Origin: Lichina pygmaea
Lineage: Eukaryota > Ascomycota > Lichinomycetes > Lichinales > Lichinaceae
NCBI GenBank assembly: GCA_963422465.1
Contig: OY730169.1
Coordinates: 3,596,001-3,660,000 of the forward strand
Direction: 5' to 3'
DNA: 64,000 nucleotides
Part shown: positions 34,913 to 45,551 of the stretch, one piece after another
How the letters are laid out: every line of letters begins with the position of its first letter
Position numbering within the stretch: the first letter of the stretch is position 1
Translations under genes and position numbers: made by a program
The notes under the pieces: generated by a model
What the model saw: only the letters and a program-made list of their open reading frames with translations
What the model was told of the DNA's origin: nothing
The model's database searches: none

Positions 34913-37900
34913 ATGGCGCGCGATGTCAAGGTTTCGGTCAAAGAGCTTCTCGGGAGCGTCCTGGATGACTTCAACAGCGGCAGGAGGGAATTCAAAGGCT
35001 TGAAAGACAGCGAGCGCTCCCATCTGGCCCAGAAGACAGGTGATGCCAGAGAGCCGACCGCTCTGCATGTATTAGCAGTTACAGAGTCGAAACATCTTCC
35101 GATGAGCGCGAAGCTAAACCCGCTTATTGAATACCTTGTCTAGCATCCAGCGCGGCTCCTGAGCAGTCAAGACCATGCCGGTCTCACGCCGCTCTACCCC
35201 GCAGTATCTGAGAGGAGACGAAGAATGGCCACTTTGATGTGCGAAGCGTACGACAACATCGACAGCGTGCTCTCCATCTCCAGCCACGAGGAGAAGAACT
35301 GCTTACACGTGGCCGTCGAGAAGCGAGTCAAGTTCATCGACATTCTCACCAAGCACGCATCGGCCGAGACGCTGAGCGCCAAGGACAAGGATGGAAACAC
35401 GCCACTCGATCTTGCAGTCGAGTACAAGCGGTGCAGGGCGGGCCATCTTGCGACCGTCAAGGCCATCGTCGATAAATGCGACCGCTCCATGCGCAGCTCC
35501 CAAGGCGGCGACTTCAACAATGCGTCGCTCTCGCCATATCGCCACCACCTGGAGACTTGCGCCAAGGCCCAGAAGGAAATGGCCGAGAGGGAGAGGAGGA
35601 GGAAGAAGAAACGGATGGAGGCCGAGGAAACGAGGAGGTCAAAGGCCGACAAAGATGCCAGAAAGGAAGTCAAGAAGGGCGATCGACGTAGCCAGCTTGC
35701 GATCGATGATTCCGCCAGGGGCGACGGAGGACACAGGGGAGGCAAGCTGATTCCCCCGAAGACCCCTGCTGCGCCGATGGCCTCACGTCACGACAGGCAT
35801 CCTGAGCACGTGGCGCTACAGCATGTCAACACTCATGCGGACGTCCCGACGACTCCGTCGAAAGACGCAAAGCTCGAGAAGTACGGCGCAAGGCAATGGA
35901 GAAGGACGACGCTGGACTCGCCTACCGTTAGGGTGGCATCCGATCCCTTCGTGTCTGGACGAGACGAGAAGCAGGCTTCGCGCGCGAAGGATGCGTCCGC
36001 GAGGAGGTCGGATGGAAAGACATCCCGCGACCGGCATGTGGCGGAGACCAGAGGCTTCCTCAAGCTGCATTACCTGCGGGAGAGAGGTCACGACGCCGTG
36101 CGGGAGATCTTATACGGCCGACACTCGACATCAGGTAGAGGTTTTCCCTCGCCGACCCAAGATCGGTTGGCTCATCTGACGATGCAAATCGGGCCCCAGA
36201 CCAGGCCATTTATTTTGATCTCTCTGGCTACCCGACCATCACCCAGAAGGGGATCAAGAAGACGCTCTCGATCTTGAACTTCGAGGACGTACTACAATAC
36301 GTCGAGATCCCCAAGATCAGCATCGAAGGGGGTTCGAACGCGGCAAACACCAGGAAGGCCCAGGGACGGCCTCGCAGACCAGACGGTGACGGGCGCACGG
36401 ATCTGGTCTCGGTCTTCACGTGGCTTCACTCCAAAGGCGTCAAGACGATTCTGAAGGTCATCGTCGACGACCTGGAACACCCCGCCCACAGCGATCTATC
36501 GATCGTGGCCGCGCTCGACAACAAGGGTGTCGAGATCTGGGATTGGAGAAAGCTTGATCTGTGCACCGAAGTGATCCGCAAAGTCGCTCCGAACGTCAGG
36601 GAGGTCCATCTGTACTGGAGCGGGAACAATGCTGTCCTTCGTGGCTGGAGTGAAGAAGGGGGGCTAAAGCAGCTGGGTACACAGCTGAAGACGGTCCACC
36701 TACACGTGCAACAGGTATGCGGCAACGTCGTTGGCCTCGGCCTCGAACCAGCCGTGCTCTTCCGCAGGAAGTGTCCAGGGGCTGGAGACGCGCGCAAGCA
36801 CCCAGGATAACGTGACCAAGTTCGTTGGCCGCGTGAGGATACTGTGCCCCGGCGTACATGTCGAGCCCTACTGGCCTGAAAAGGCCCACGAAGTCATCGA
36901 CATCAACGGCCTCCAGACGGTCACCGACCATGCGGACCGCCCGCTGAAGCACGAGTGGATACAGTGCATGGGCCAGTACAAGGAGTTGCTCTTCAACGCC
37001 GAGAGCTACCTGAAGTCGACCAGCAGCTTGAACATCGAGGCCTGTATCGACGAGCAGGTCGTCGTGGCCCTCATCGACGATGGGATCAACGTCAACGAGC
37101 TAGAATGTAGCCGCATCCGCGGTCGGAGCTTCTGCACGACGAGGACCACAATCTGAACAATCCGCATTACGTATCCAGCGGCGGTCACGGCACCATAATG
37201 GCCAGCCAGATCTATCGGATCTGCCCGAGGGTAGAGCTATACGTACTGAAGCTGGACGACTACGCCTTGGAGCCTCCAGCCCGTCAGATCACGCTGAAAA
37301 GCGCGGCACAAGTGCGTACTTCTCCGACGTCGCCGGCGTTGACGCAGGCTTCGTCACGCTCGACCGTATATTGGTCTTCTCTGACAGAGGAAACCGGCCA
37401 TCCGCGCAGCCGTGAGGAAGAAGGTCCACATCATCTACATGTCCTGGACCATCGACCCCCCAGATGATGAAAATCAGAGCCACGAGATCGCAGACCTCGG
37501 AAGCGCCATCGCCGAGGCGGTCAAAGCGAACATTCTCATGTTCTGTTCGGCGAGCGACAAAGGTGCCAAGCACACCGTGAGCTATTCATCGAAGGCGACC
37601 AACAGCATCTTCACCATCGGGGCCGCGGACGCGGACGGTGCCATGGCTTCGTTCGACGGTGACATCAACCTGGTCGACTTTATCTTCCCGGGAAACCAGG
37701 TGGAGCCTGAAGGGATCAGCGAGGCTGTGACGAAGAACGTCAAGTACTGGACAGGCTCCTCCGTTGCCACGGCGCTCGCCGGGGGCCTCGCCGCTTTGAT
37801 CTTGTACTGCGCGCAGGTCCGGATCGTTCGGGCCTCGACCTCGCAGAAGGAGAGAGCTCGAAAGGACTTTCAGGCTCTGAAGAAGTACCACAAGATGGTG

Positions 37901-38059
37901 CAAGCATTTACGAACATGGGAGCGACACGCGAGAGCAAATACAAGTATCTCCCGTGGGAGGTATTCGGCAAGGCCGTCGCAGAGCGCGAGGGCAGTGATC
38001 CAGACGAATGGATCGACCTCATCGCCGAAGCCGGGGACAATCTGTGTATGAAACTCTGA
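34913..38059 (+). pseudogene. Ankyrin-repeat plus subtilisin-like (S8) intracellular protease gene, probably disrupted
   Basis: The N-terminal part has ankyrin repeats (EPTALHVLAVTESK; DHAGLTPLYPAVSERRRRMATLMCEAYD; EKNCLHVAVEKRVKFIDILTKHA; DGNTPLDLAVEYKRCRAGH). A long charged Lys/Arg linker follows, then a region with AIYFDLSGYPT, and finally a peptidase S8 domain. Catalytic residues are visible: Asp in VVVALIDDGIN (about 37068-37090), His in SSGGHGTIMASQI (37177-37210) and Ser in WTGSSVATALAGGLAALIL (37747-37800). Introns 36135-36199, 36715-36778 and 37312-37387 restore frame. An in-frame TAG at 35141-35143 interrupts the second ankyrin unit where the frame on both sides is continuous, and a TAA lies just upstream of the ATG. 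Both are one C-to-T change from Gln codons. Translation from 35225 could still yield a shorter protein. Between the Asp and His motifs the frame shifts (see findings). Confidence 0.7.
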
Positions 38060-38225
38060 TGTGTCTGGGGTGCTAAAGGACGTGGTCTAGGACGGTGTTG
38101 TTGGCAACAGTAGGGCCGGTGGAAATTTTTTTTCTATGCTCAAGCTAACAAGCCGAAGTCAACGGTGATTGACGTTGTGCAGTCATTCGTCGAATATATG
38201 ACGATAGACCACAGACTTTGGAGAG
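38060..38225. other. Short spacer between the S8 gene and a LINE fragment
   Basis: 166 bp including the likely 3' end of the upstream gene. Nothing recognisable. Confidence 0.3.
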
Positions 38226-38990
38226 GTATTGTATCGTATTGAATTCCTACTCTATTCTAAAACCAGCTTGGCTAGATTATCCTGGGATAACCGTAAAACC
38301 GGTAAGGAAACCTCTAAGCTAGTTGCCTAGCTCTAGGACAAAACCCTCCCCTGCGACTCCTGGCCAGGTGCCTTTCTACCGAGTAGCTACAGAACTAGAA
38401 CAGTGACTGCAGAGCAGTCAGGCAAGAGGGAGGGGTTGATCCCGGGCCCGGGAGAACTGGGGGAGAAGGTCTAGCTAAAGGAACGACGCTGCCAGGGCTA
38501 CTGCTGTCCGGGGGCTAGATGTCAGCTGCTGGAAGTCAGTACCGTAGTGGAGGTTAGCTGCCACAGAGACTAGCGCTCGCCAGTGAAGCGTGGGCATCGG
38601 AGAGAACCACATGCTTGGGAGTCTCCCACTACCCTCCAGAGGGTAGGCCAGAGACTTTAAGTCGGGGACGCGACAACGTGTATCTGGGTCAGAAAACTCC
38701 GTACGGTACCGGTGTGCGCCTTTAGGCTATGATCATGCTATACCAAGACATAGCGCAGAGTTCACATCTCCCTGCAGGGTCTCTGCCTGAGGCCTGTTGC
38801 AACTCCGGCCGTGTACTTACGCTCACTCCTGGATCCTGCTTCGGAGCGCCGGGTTGCCAGCCCGGAGCCCACACTCCAACCGTAAGGTACGGTACGGTAC
38901 CGTAGTTTGCTCCCTGTGCTTGTGGGTTGCAGCCCAAGCCTGCTTTCCGTACGAAGCGGCATACAAATCCGTCCCGTCGGGCCATGTAGA
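38226..38990 (-). mobile_element. Tad1-like LINE fragment (copy 2), internally deleted
   Basis: On the minus strand it ends in ggaattcaatacgatacaat near 38226, matching the terminal signature of the other copies. Toward its 5' side (38640-38690) it encodes a degenerate WETPKHVVLSDAHASL, the counterpart of the QWETAKHVVLECPRL zinc-knuckle region in the copy at 59283-59762. Further in (38800-38900) it shares TVG(V/A)WAPGWQPGAPKQD with that copy. The distance between these two landmarks is far shorter here, so a central block is missing. Many stops; not functional. Confidence 0.7.
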
Positions 38991-39431
38991 TAGTCTTGTA
39001 GTAGACCCAGGCCCTACGGTACCTCCATCACTGCCATTATACCGTACCGGTACACCACGCCCCGCAGCTCTCGCTGTTTCGCGTTATCTCCGTAGATCTC
39101 TCACCTGGGAGGGGTAAAGGGAAAAGGGGTATCACTATATCATTCATCATTTTAGTATGCGGTACCGTACCGGTACGTATTTGGAAGAATACAATGTTGA
39201 AGGAGTGTGCCTCCGTAGAAGCGAGAACGCTAGCTTCTGGAGAGTCCTTCATCGAAGATACGACGATGGCTGCAACTCCTTACAACCCCCGATGTGTTTG
39301 CAGCTCTGCCGTCACTTTCATCGAGATGACTAAGAAAAGTTCCGGCCCTGTGTGTACCGGTACGGTAGTACTTGCAAGCAGCAGCAGTACTCGTGCGTCT
39401 ACGTGACCGCGACGACCTCCAACCATCGACG
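38991..39431. other. Intergenic region upstream of the Efm7-like gene
   Basis: About 440 bp with several GGTACCGTACCGG-type palindromes (39010-39060, 39150-39180, 39350-39370). No gene is seen; the promoter of the methyltransferase gene must lie here. Confidence 0.4.
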
Positions 39432-41367
39432 ATGCTTCTCGAGCGCCTCCTCGCCGCCCCCCGGGCGCGACAGCAGCGCGACGAGGCCTCGCACGTAGAC
39501 GACACAGGTCCAGCGCCACCGGTAAGGGCCGGCCAAGAAGACGAGCGAGGACGAGAAGCGATCGAAGACGTCTTCTCGGACGCGCTCTCGCTGCTCTTCC
39601 CAGACGACGTCCGTAATCAGCACGGCCTCCCCGGGTCGCGCATCGTCTACAGGAGTCCGCGCCACGGCGAGATCGAGCTCCTGCTCGCCGATCCGACCGA
39701 GCAGGACGACCGCTTGCTCTTCGCGCACTACCTCTGGAACGCGAGCATCGTCCTGACGGACCTCATCGAGCGCGACGGCGCGGATGGAGCCGGCACTCGA
39801 GGTGATCCTCGAGGCGGAGGTCGACGCGGCACCGATGGCGGTACTCGCGGCCGAGGCCGAGAGACGACGCATCTGCCTGGGCTCGTACCTGTAGGCGGCG
39901 CTCGCGACGCATCTGGCCCCGTCGTGACGGACGGATTGGCAGGGTCGGACCGGAGGAGGAGATGGGATGTCAGGGGGAAGAAGGTGCTGGAGCTGGGCGC
40001 TGGTACGGACATGTTGCTTGTGCGAGCTTTTTTTCCCCCCCCCCTGTTCCACTTGTCCCGTCGCAAGGACATCCACAGCCAGACAGGCTTCTTACGTTTT
40101 GTGTACATGAGTGTATTCATCAATCGCAGGGACTGGTCTTTGCGGAATCATCTGCGCTCTAGCTGGAGCCAAGCAGGTTCAGCGTCCCTCCGCGGTTCTT
40201 TTCTCTCTTCCTGGCCCCTCCCAATCCTTTGATGGAGAGAAGCTGCTCCCGGGGGCCGCCAACGCCTCCTTCCCATCTTCGGGCCCCCAGCCCCCATCTC
40301 TCTCTCTCTCTCTCTCTTTTTCTCCGAAAGAGGCTGACGGTCCTCCCGCCCCCTCTTCGTCAAAAACCCCGTAGGTGACGATAACAGACTATCCGTCGAC
40401 GACGCTGCTCTCGACCCTGGAACGCAATATCCAGAAGAACCTTTTCCCGGCGCCTCTACCGGGCGCACAAGCCCATGGCCTCTCATCGTCATACTCGCCG
40501 GCCCCGACCGACGATGGCTCCGGCGAGCGACGGCGTCTTGGTCCCGGTGCGGTCTGCGTCAGGGGACACAAGTGGGGTGAAGCCGGCTTTCGTCGTGCGC
40601 CGTCGCGAGCAGGTCGTTGTACCCACGCTTCCGATCGTCTGTCTGCACGTCGTCCGGCTGATTCTGGGCCCGGTGGACGGAATCCCGCGTCCTCTTCGGC
40701 GTCTGCTCGTCCACTACGACGACCGGCCGTAGAGACTTTGAGCGAAGACGACGACGACGACGACGACGACGACGATTGCGCGTACGACGTCGTCATCGCC
40801 ACCGACTGTCTCTGGCTCGAGGGACAGCACCGGCATCTGATCGAGTCGATGGTCTCGTTCCTCGCCTGGTCGTCGCCGCCGCCGCCGCCGACAGCCGCTG
40901 CCGCCACAGGATCCGAGACGCCTGGAGCAGATCGCTCCGGGCCACCGAGCCACGACAACAACAGCACCCGACCCGATTCCCGCGTGGCCGAGATGGACGG
41001 AGGACCGGAGATATGGATCACCGCAGGCTTCCACACGGGTCGGCACGTCATCGGCTCGTTTTTGGAGAGCGTGCACGCGTACGACGCTTCATCGTCCTCT
41101 TCATCGTCCTCTTCATCCTCCCCCTATCATGCTCCGGACGAGCGGGCCCGGCCAAGGAAAGGCTCGTTAGCCGTGCGTGCCATCTACGAGCAAGACATGC
41201 ACGGCGCCACACGCTCCTTCGAAGCGGTCCGTCCCGGAGAAGGCCTCGAGGAGAGGAAGAAGTGGGTCGTCGTCATTGTTCTTGGGCGGGAAGACGGTCA
41301 AGGGGGGAAGGGGGAGGGGGGGGAGAGAACGGCCGAGGGGGGACAGGTAAAGGGCGTCCAGGTCTGA
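39432..41367 (+). CDS. Protein N-methyltransferase of the Efm7/Nnt1 family (eEF1A N-terminus)
   Basis: In yeast, Efm7 methylates the N-terminal Gly2 and Lys3 of eEF1A. Exons 39432-40002, 40130-40176 and 40375-41367 join to 1611 nt, 536 residues, roughly twice the yeast length. The start MLLERLLAAPRAR is followed by the family N-terminal block EDVFSDALSLLFPDDVRNQHG, IVYRSPRHGEIELLLADP and DDRLLFAHYLWNASIVLTDLI. The SAM-binding motif [31 protein letters not shown] is rebuilt across both introns; the middle exon is only 47 bp. The extra length comes from low-complexity inserts: a Ser/Arg/Pro block, about ten Asp from a GAC repeat (40745-40777), then CAYDVVIATDCLWLEGQHRHLIESM, and a Ser run (41086-41125). 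The tail WVVVIVLGRE fits the last strand of the fold. It is convergent with the Efm4-like gene. Confidence 0.88.
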
Positions 41368-41653
41368 GCGACGCGGAGACGATCATCGTTCAAGAGCCAC
41401 GAATGGTCTGAGAGGGGGGGGGGGGGGGATAGAAAGAGATAACGTAAAGGGAAAGCGTTTCTGCTTTTAAGCCCGGACCGTTGAGAGGTTTGGCCGACGT
41501 CGTTGTCGATACAGCCTTGCTCAGATATCGACCTTTTCACTTTTGAGTACGCGACGATGAAGATTGTTTCTCGTCCCCCCTCCTTCCTTACGCCCCTTGC
41601 TTAACCCCCCTCCCTCCTCTCGTCTAACCCCCCCCCCCATCCATACCCCCGGT

Positions 41654-42036
41654 CTATCCGCGCCGCCGAAAGACCACGGACGAGATGGTCTGGCCCTTCT
41701 TGCCGGCAAAGGTGAAAGTCGGATAGGCGATCCCGGCGACGGGCTCGAGCAGACCCGAGCGAGCGAACCACAAACAAAGCTCCTTCTCGGTCCAATTGCA
41801 GCTCGTGACGATCAACATGCCCGTGTCTCTCTTCATGAGCGGCGTCAGTCGGTCGACGTACATCTCACCGAGGGAGCTGGTTTCGCCGTCGCGGCTGTTG
41901 CTGCTTCTGGTAGCACTGCTGGTGCTACTGCTGTTGTGCAGTGCCGGATCTAGCGATATTGCGTCAAAGGTGCCCTTGTCGAGGAGCACGTCAAACGCAT
42001 CATCACCAGCAACATCATCGCTGGCATCAAGCAGAC

Positions 42037-42072
<36 letters not shown>

Positions 42073-43313
42073 CTGGCATGCCGTCCCCGGACAAGATATC
42101 CCACTTTTCGAAGCGGATGCCGGCGTACAGGTCCTCGCGGTGCCGCTGATTTTTCTCGTCGTCCGCCTTCTTTTCTGCTACCGCATCGACGGGTTTTCTG
42201 CCCCTTGACGACGACCGTTCCTTGCGTCGTCGTGACCTCCTCCTCTTGACGCAGAGCATCTCGTTCGCAAGACGCACGCTCTCCTCGGAATAGTCCACTC
42301 CGACCATCGGCCCCCTGAACCGACTCTGCTCACGTATGTCAAAGAGCAGATGGCCGTTGCCCGTGCCTAGATCCAGGAACGAAGTGGCATCGCGCGAGAG
42401 CTGCGGCATGGCCGAACGTGTCCGCAGAATGGAGACGCCGTCGTCGTCGTCGTCGTCGGGACGACGTGCCTCGTCGACCCCGCGCGCGATGGAGCTGAGG
42501 AAAGAGACAATCTTCTCGGACGCGCGCTGTTCGGAGAACCAGTTCGTGTTGAGGGCAGCGTCGTCGTCGTCCTCCTCCTCGTCGCTCTCACCAGAAACAT
42601 CATCGTCTTCCTCTTCATGTACCAGATGTTCAGCACCATCACCGTCGATGCTGTGCTGCTGCTCCTCGTCATGAGAATGAAGGCCTCGAGGATCATCCCT
42701 GCTCGTCGCTCGTCTCTGTCGCGACGCCAGGCTCTTGATCTCGCCTGCGTAGAGCTCATCCCAACTGTCACACGTTCATATAGATTCAGATAATCGTTCC
42801 TATCAGGCTTATGCTCTTTCACTGTATGCTTCCGTCATTTCCGGATCTCGTGTTCCAAGATCTCATGCTCCTATCATCGCAAGATCTCCATGCTCTCGTC
42901 ATCGAAAGAGTAGACGTTGTGCCACAATGTCCTGTTTCACCCAGGAAGCTGCTGTGGATCTTCAAAGGAGGGCTAAGGAGAGCGGGAGGGGGGATAGAGA
43001 GGGAGTCGGGAGAGGGAGGAAGGAAGGACCGGGGGAACCGGGGAAGGAGGAGGAACGCTTGACGGGCAACGTACTGTACCGTCCCTCACCGGACCGACGG
43101 GAAGGAAATCGAGACTGACTAGCTCTTTGTTCCTAGCACGCTTGCACCAAGCATCTCTGGTGGGCTTCCACCGGCGTGGTCTCGCTCTTCTCTGTCACCA
43201 TCGTCATCAGCCTCGTGACCACACCGTCGTCGCTGGCTGTTGTCCATCTCATGTTTCATCTCGTCTTCTCTCTTCCGCTCCATCTCATCTTCTCCTTTCC
43301 GCTCCCCGGTCAT
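41654..43313 (-). CDS. Protein-lysine methyltransferase of the Efm4/See1 family (eEF1A)
   Basis: Yeast Efm4 methylates Lys316 of eEF1A. A first exon (43120-43313; MTGERKGEDEMERKRED ... PPEMLGASVLGTKS) is joined by a 355 bp intron (42765-43119) to 41654-42764, rebuilding LGTKSYWDELYAGEIKSLA. The total is 434 residues. Next come TNWFSEQRASEKIVSFLSSI, the SAM motif SFLDLGTGNGHLLFDI, the strand GVDYSEESVRLANEM, then FEKWDIL and DVLLDKGTFDAISLDP. GMLIVTSCNWTEKEL and PTFTFAGKKGQTISSVVF close the fold. Inserts include an acidic Glu/Asp block, an Arg/Lys-rich segment and a run of about 11 Ser from an ATG/GAT repeat (42038-42074). A (CA)n tract lies directly upstream of the ATG; an upstream in-frame ATG at 43358 would add a Cys-Val repeat and is unlikely. 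The Efm4 and Efm7 families share a substrate. Confidence 0.88.
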
Positions 43314-43321
43314 CCGATCAC

Positions 43322-43324
<3 letters not shown>

Positions 43325-43358
<34 letters not shown>

Positions 43359-43360
43359 CG
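43325..43360 (+). repeat. (CA)n microsatellite
   Basis: About 17 CA units immediately upstream of the Efm4-like start codon, in what should be its 5' leader or core promoter. Confidence 0.9.
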
Positions 43361-43564
43361 GACCGCGCTCCAGCTAGCCGTTCCTGAGCATCTGTTCTTG
43401 ACGGGCATGCGACGGACCGCTCCCACTTCGCCTTCGCTGTTCCTGAGACAAGATATCGATCATCCTCGTTTGACGTCCTCGTATGTACCCTTCGTAGAGT
43501 ACGTGACGTACATACGTACACATGTACTGAAGTACCTTACGTTTGTACAGTACGGTACCGTACC

Positions 43565-45333
43565 CGATCACGTGACGCTCGATATCAGTCAACGCTCACT
43601 TAACCCACCGAGGACCCCCTCGACAATTTTGGAAATAACTCGACAACCAGCAGTCAGAATCATCTCAAATTTGGATATGAGATAGAGCAGTATATATAGA
43701 AAAGATATTGAGCAGCGGAATTCTAGTATACAGAGTATGATAGCTTCTTTGTGACGTGATAATGTAAATACATGTTCAGGACCTTGTCATCTTCCCACCC
43801 CTTGTTGCTGTCACCAACGTTGGGAGAAGCCTCTTTGGCTGGTAGGAAAGATTCTTTCATAGACCTTTCAGCCTTCTGAACTTGTCTTTCTCCTTCTAAT
43901 CACTTCTTGACTTCTCTATTAGCTATCTTTTTTACTTACTTTTCCGTCTTCTTTTCTTGCACTTGTTACTACGCACTTTTTCCTACCATTAAAGCCTATT
44001 GATAAGGAACACAACTGGCTAAGTCTATAACTTATATGAAAGCTTTTTCCAAGCTTGTATCATTCTCTTTAGTCTTATTCGTGAATAATAGACTAAATTT
44101 TGTTGATTTTTCAAACACTATTGCTATGGGGCATGCCTAGTGTGACGTGCACATACCTCTTCACCCAAGAGATTGTCAGAGACCACCTGCCACCCGCCAC
44201 CTGCCACTTTGTACAGGCCGGGCCAGGAAGGCACCATATTTGGTAGATGGATAGCTCAGCTTGAGAGATCTCAAGCTGATCAATCAATCAACCTCTTGAT
44301 GTTAGTTTTTTCATCTCTTTAACAGAAAAATACTTCCAGGAACTTGGAGAAGAAGAAGTGACAAGGAAAATAACTTAATCTACTTGAAGGATATGATGTC
44401 AGTTACAAGTTTTTGCTCTGATAGTATTCACCATGCAGGAGAAGATGTGTGATCAACTATTGTATTAACAATAGTTTCTACCTAGCGAGAGAGTAGTAGC
44501 TATATAGATAGCCACTCTCAGGAGTAGCCTGACTACAACAAACAACAAGACCAGTACTCTGATTTATCCTGAATAGTCAGTAACACCTCCAATCACCCAA
44601 GTTAAAGTTGGCAGTTTGTGACTCTGGTTGTACATAGTTAAGCAATCCAATGATCAGATAGGAGAAGAACAGAAGGTTCAGAAAAGCTCAGCTACTATTA
44701 AGAACTCTTTTCCACCAAGTAATAAGACCTGTCTTATTAAAAATGCCGGAAAAAAGTAGAATTCAGAAAAGGAAGCTCTAAAACTGACTTCACATGACCA
44801 AGTCTTGAGCAAGCTATCATCCTGTGTACACTAGACTTCTAATACTCCCTATCTCTTTTATATATTCTCATCCACCACATATTCAAGTCTGAGACTATTC
44901 TGACAAAGATTTGTTGTGATATTCAAGTTTTTATCAAGGTAGTCATCAACTGAGTGTTGAGTGATACCAAGTGTTATGTAATTGACTATAGTACGCAGAC
45001 TGCAGAGAAAGAGAAGGTTCAGAGATATTCAGGGCCTATCGAGGAATCATTTCCACCAAGCCAGGAAGGTCCTGTTGTTGAAGATGACGGAGATAAGTTG
45101 AGCTCCAGGAAGGACAGTCTCAAACTGACTTCACGTGGCCGGGTTATGAAGAAGCCATCATGTTTTGTACACTATATTTCTATTGCTCAATATCTCTTCT
45201 ATACATGCTGCTCTATCACATATCCAAATTTGAGATGATTCCAACAAATATCTATTGAGTTATTCAACTTTTTGTCGAGGGGGTGCTTGGTCGCTCAACC
45301 GAGCGTTGGGTGATAACGAGCGTCACGTGATCG
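43565..45333. mobile_element. AT-rich element with long inverted termini, RIP-like
   Basis: The left end (43565 onward, CGATCACGTGACGCTCG) and right end (to 45333) are inverse repeats traceable for about 200 bp (for example aatcatctcaaatttggata at 43660 against tatccaaatttgagatgatt at 45222). The right arm is preceded by a second, more AT-rich head-to-tail copy (about 44655-44993). Where the two differ they do so mainly by C-to-T and G-to-A changes, as in cacgtgatcgactacgg against tatgtaattgactatag. The interior is strongly AT-rich with no lasting ORF. This looks like a non-autonomous DNA element mutated by repeat-induced point mutation. Confidence 0.75.
44655..44993 (+). repeat. Tandem copy of the right terminal arm of the AT-rich element
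   Basis: Aligns in direct orientation with about 45005-45340: gaaggttcaga, tttccaccaag, ctgacttcac, atcatcctgtgtacacta against atcatgttttgtacacta, and tgagtgataccaagtgttatg against gggtgataacgagcgtcacg. A short plus-strand ORF at 44954-45238 spans the junction and is not considered a gene. Confidence 0.65.
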
Positions 45334-45551
45334 ACTACGGTACAGGTCACTACGGTACGGTATCAGTGCAGTAAGACATCAAGTCGGTCCTCCACATGGA
45401 GCAAGATGCACTGGACTGTACCTCCCACGGTCGGTGATATATCTGTGCACTTATAAGGACTAGCCCTGTGGGTGACGTTGGCGACTGCTGGTGGAGTGAC
45501 TGGCGGCACTACGAGTACTCTTAGCAAAGTGGGCACGAGTACAAGAATGCC

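Noticed and set aside
41409-41640. G-run at 41409-41430 and C-runs at 41577-41640 as a structured regulatory element
   Set aside because: Homopolymer tracts in the short convergent 3' region between two methyltransferase genes; simple slippage is sufficient explanation.
43325-43521. Cys-Val repeat ORF on the minus strand
   Set aside because: Translation of the (CA)n microsatellite.
44954-45238. 94-codon ORF in the AT-rich element
   Set aside because: It spans the junction of two tandem terminal arms and its sequence is explained by the repeat; not a gene.
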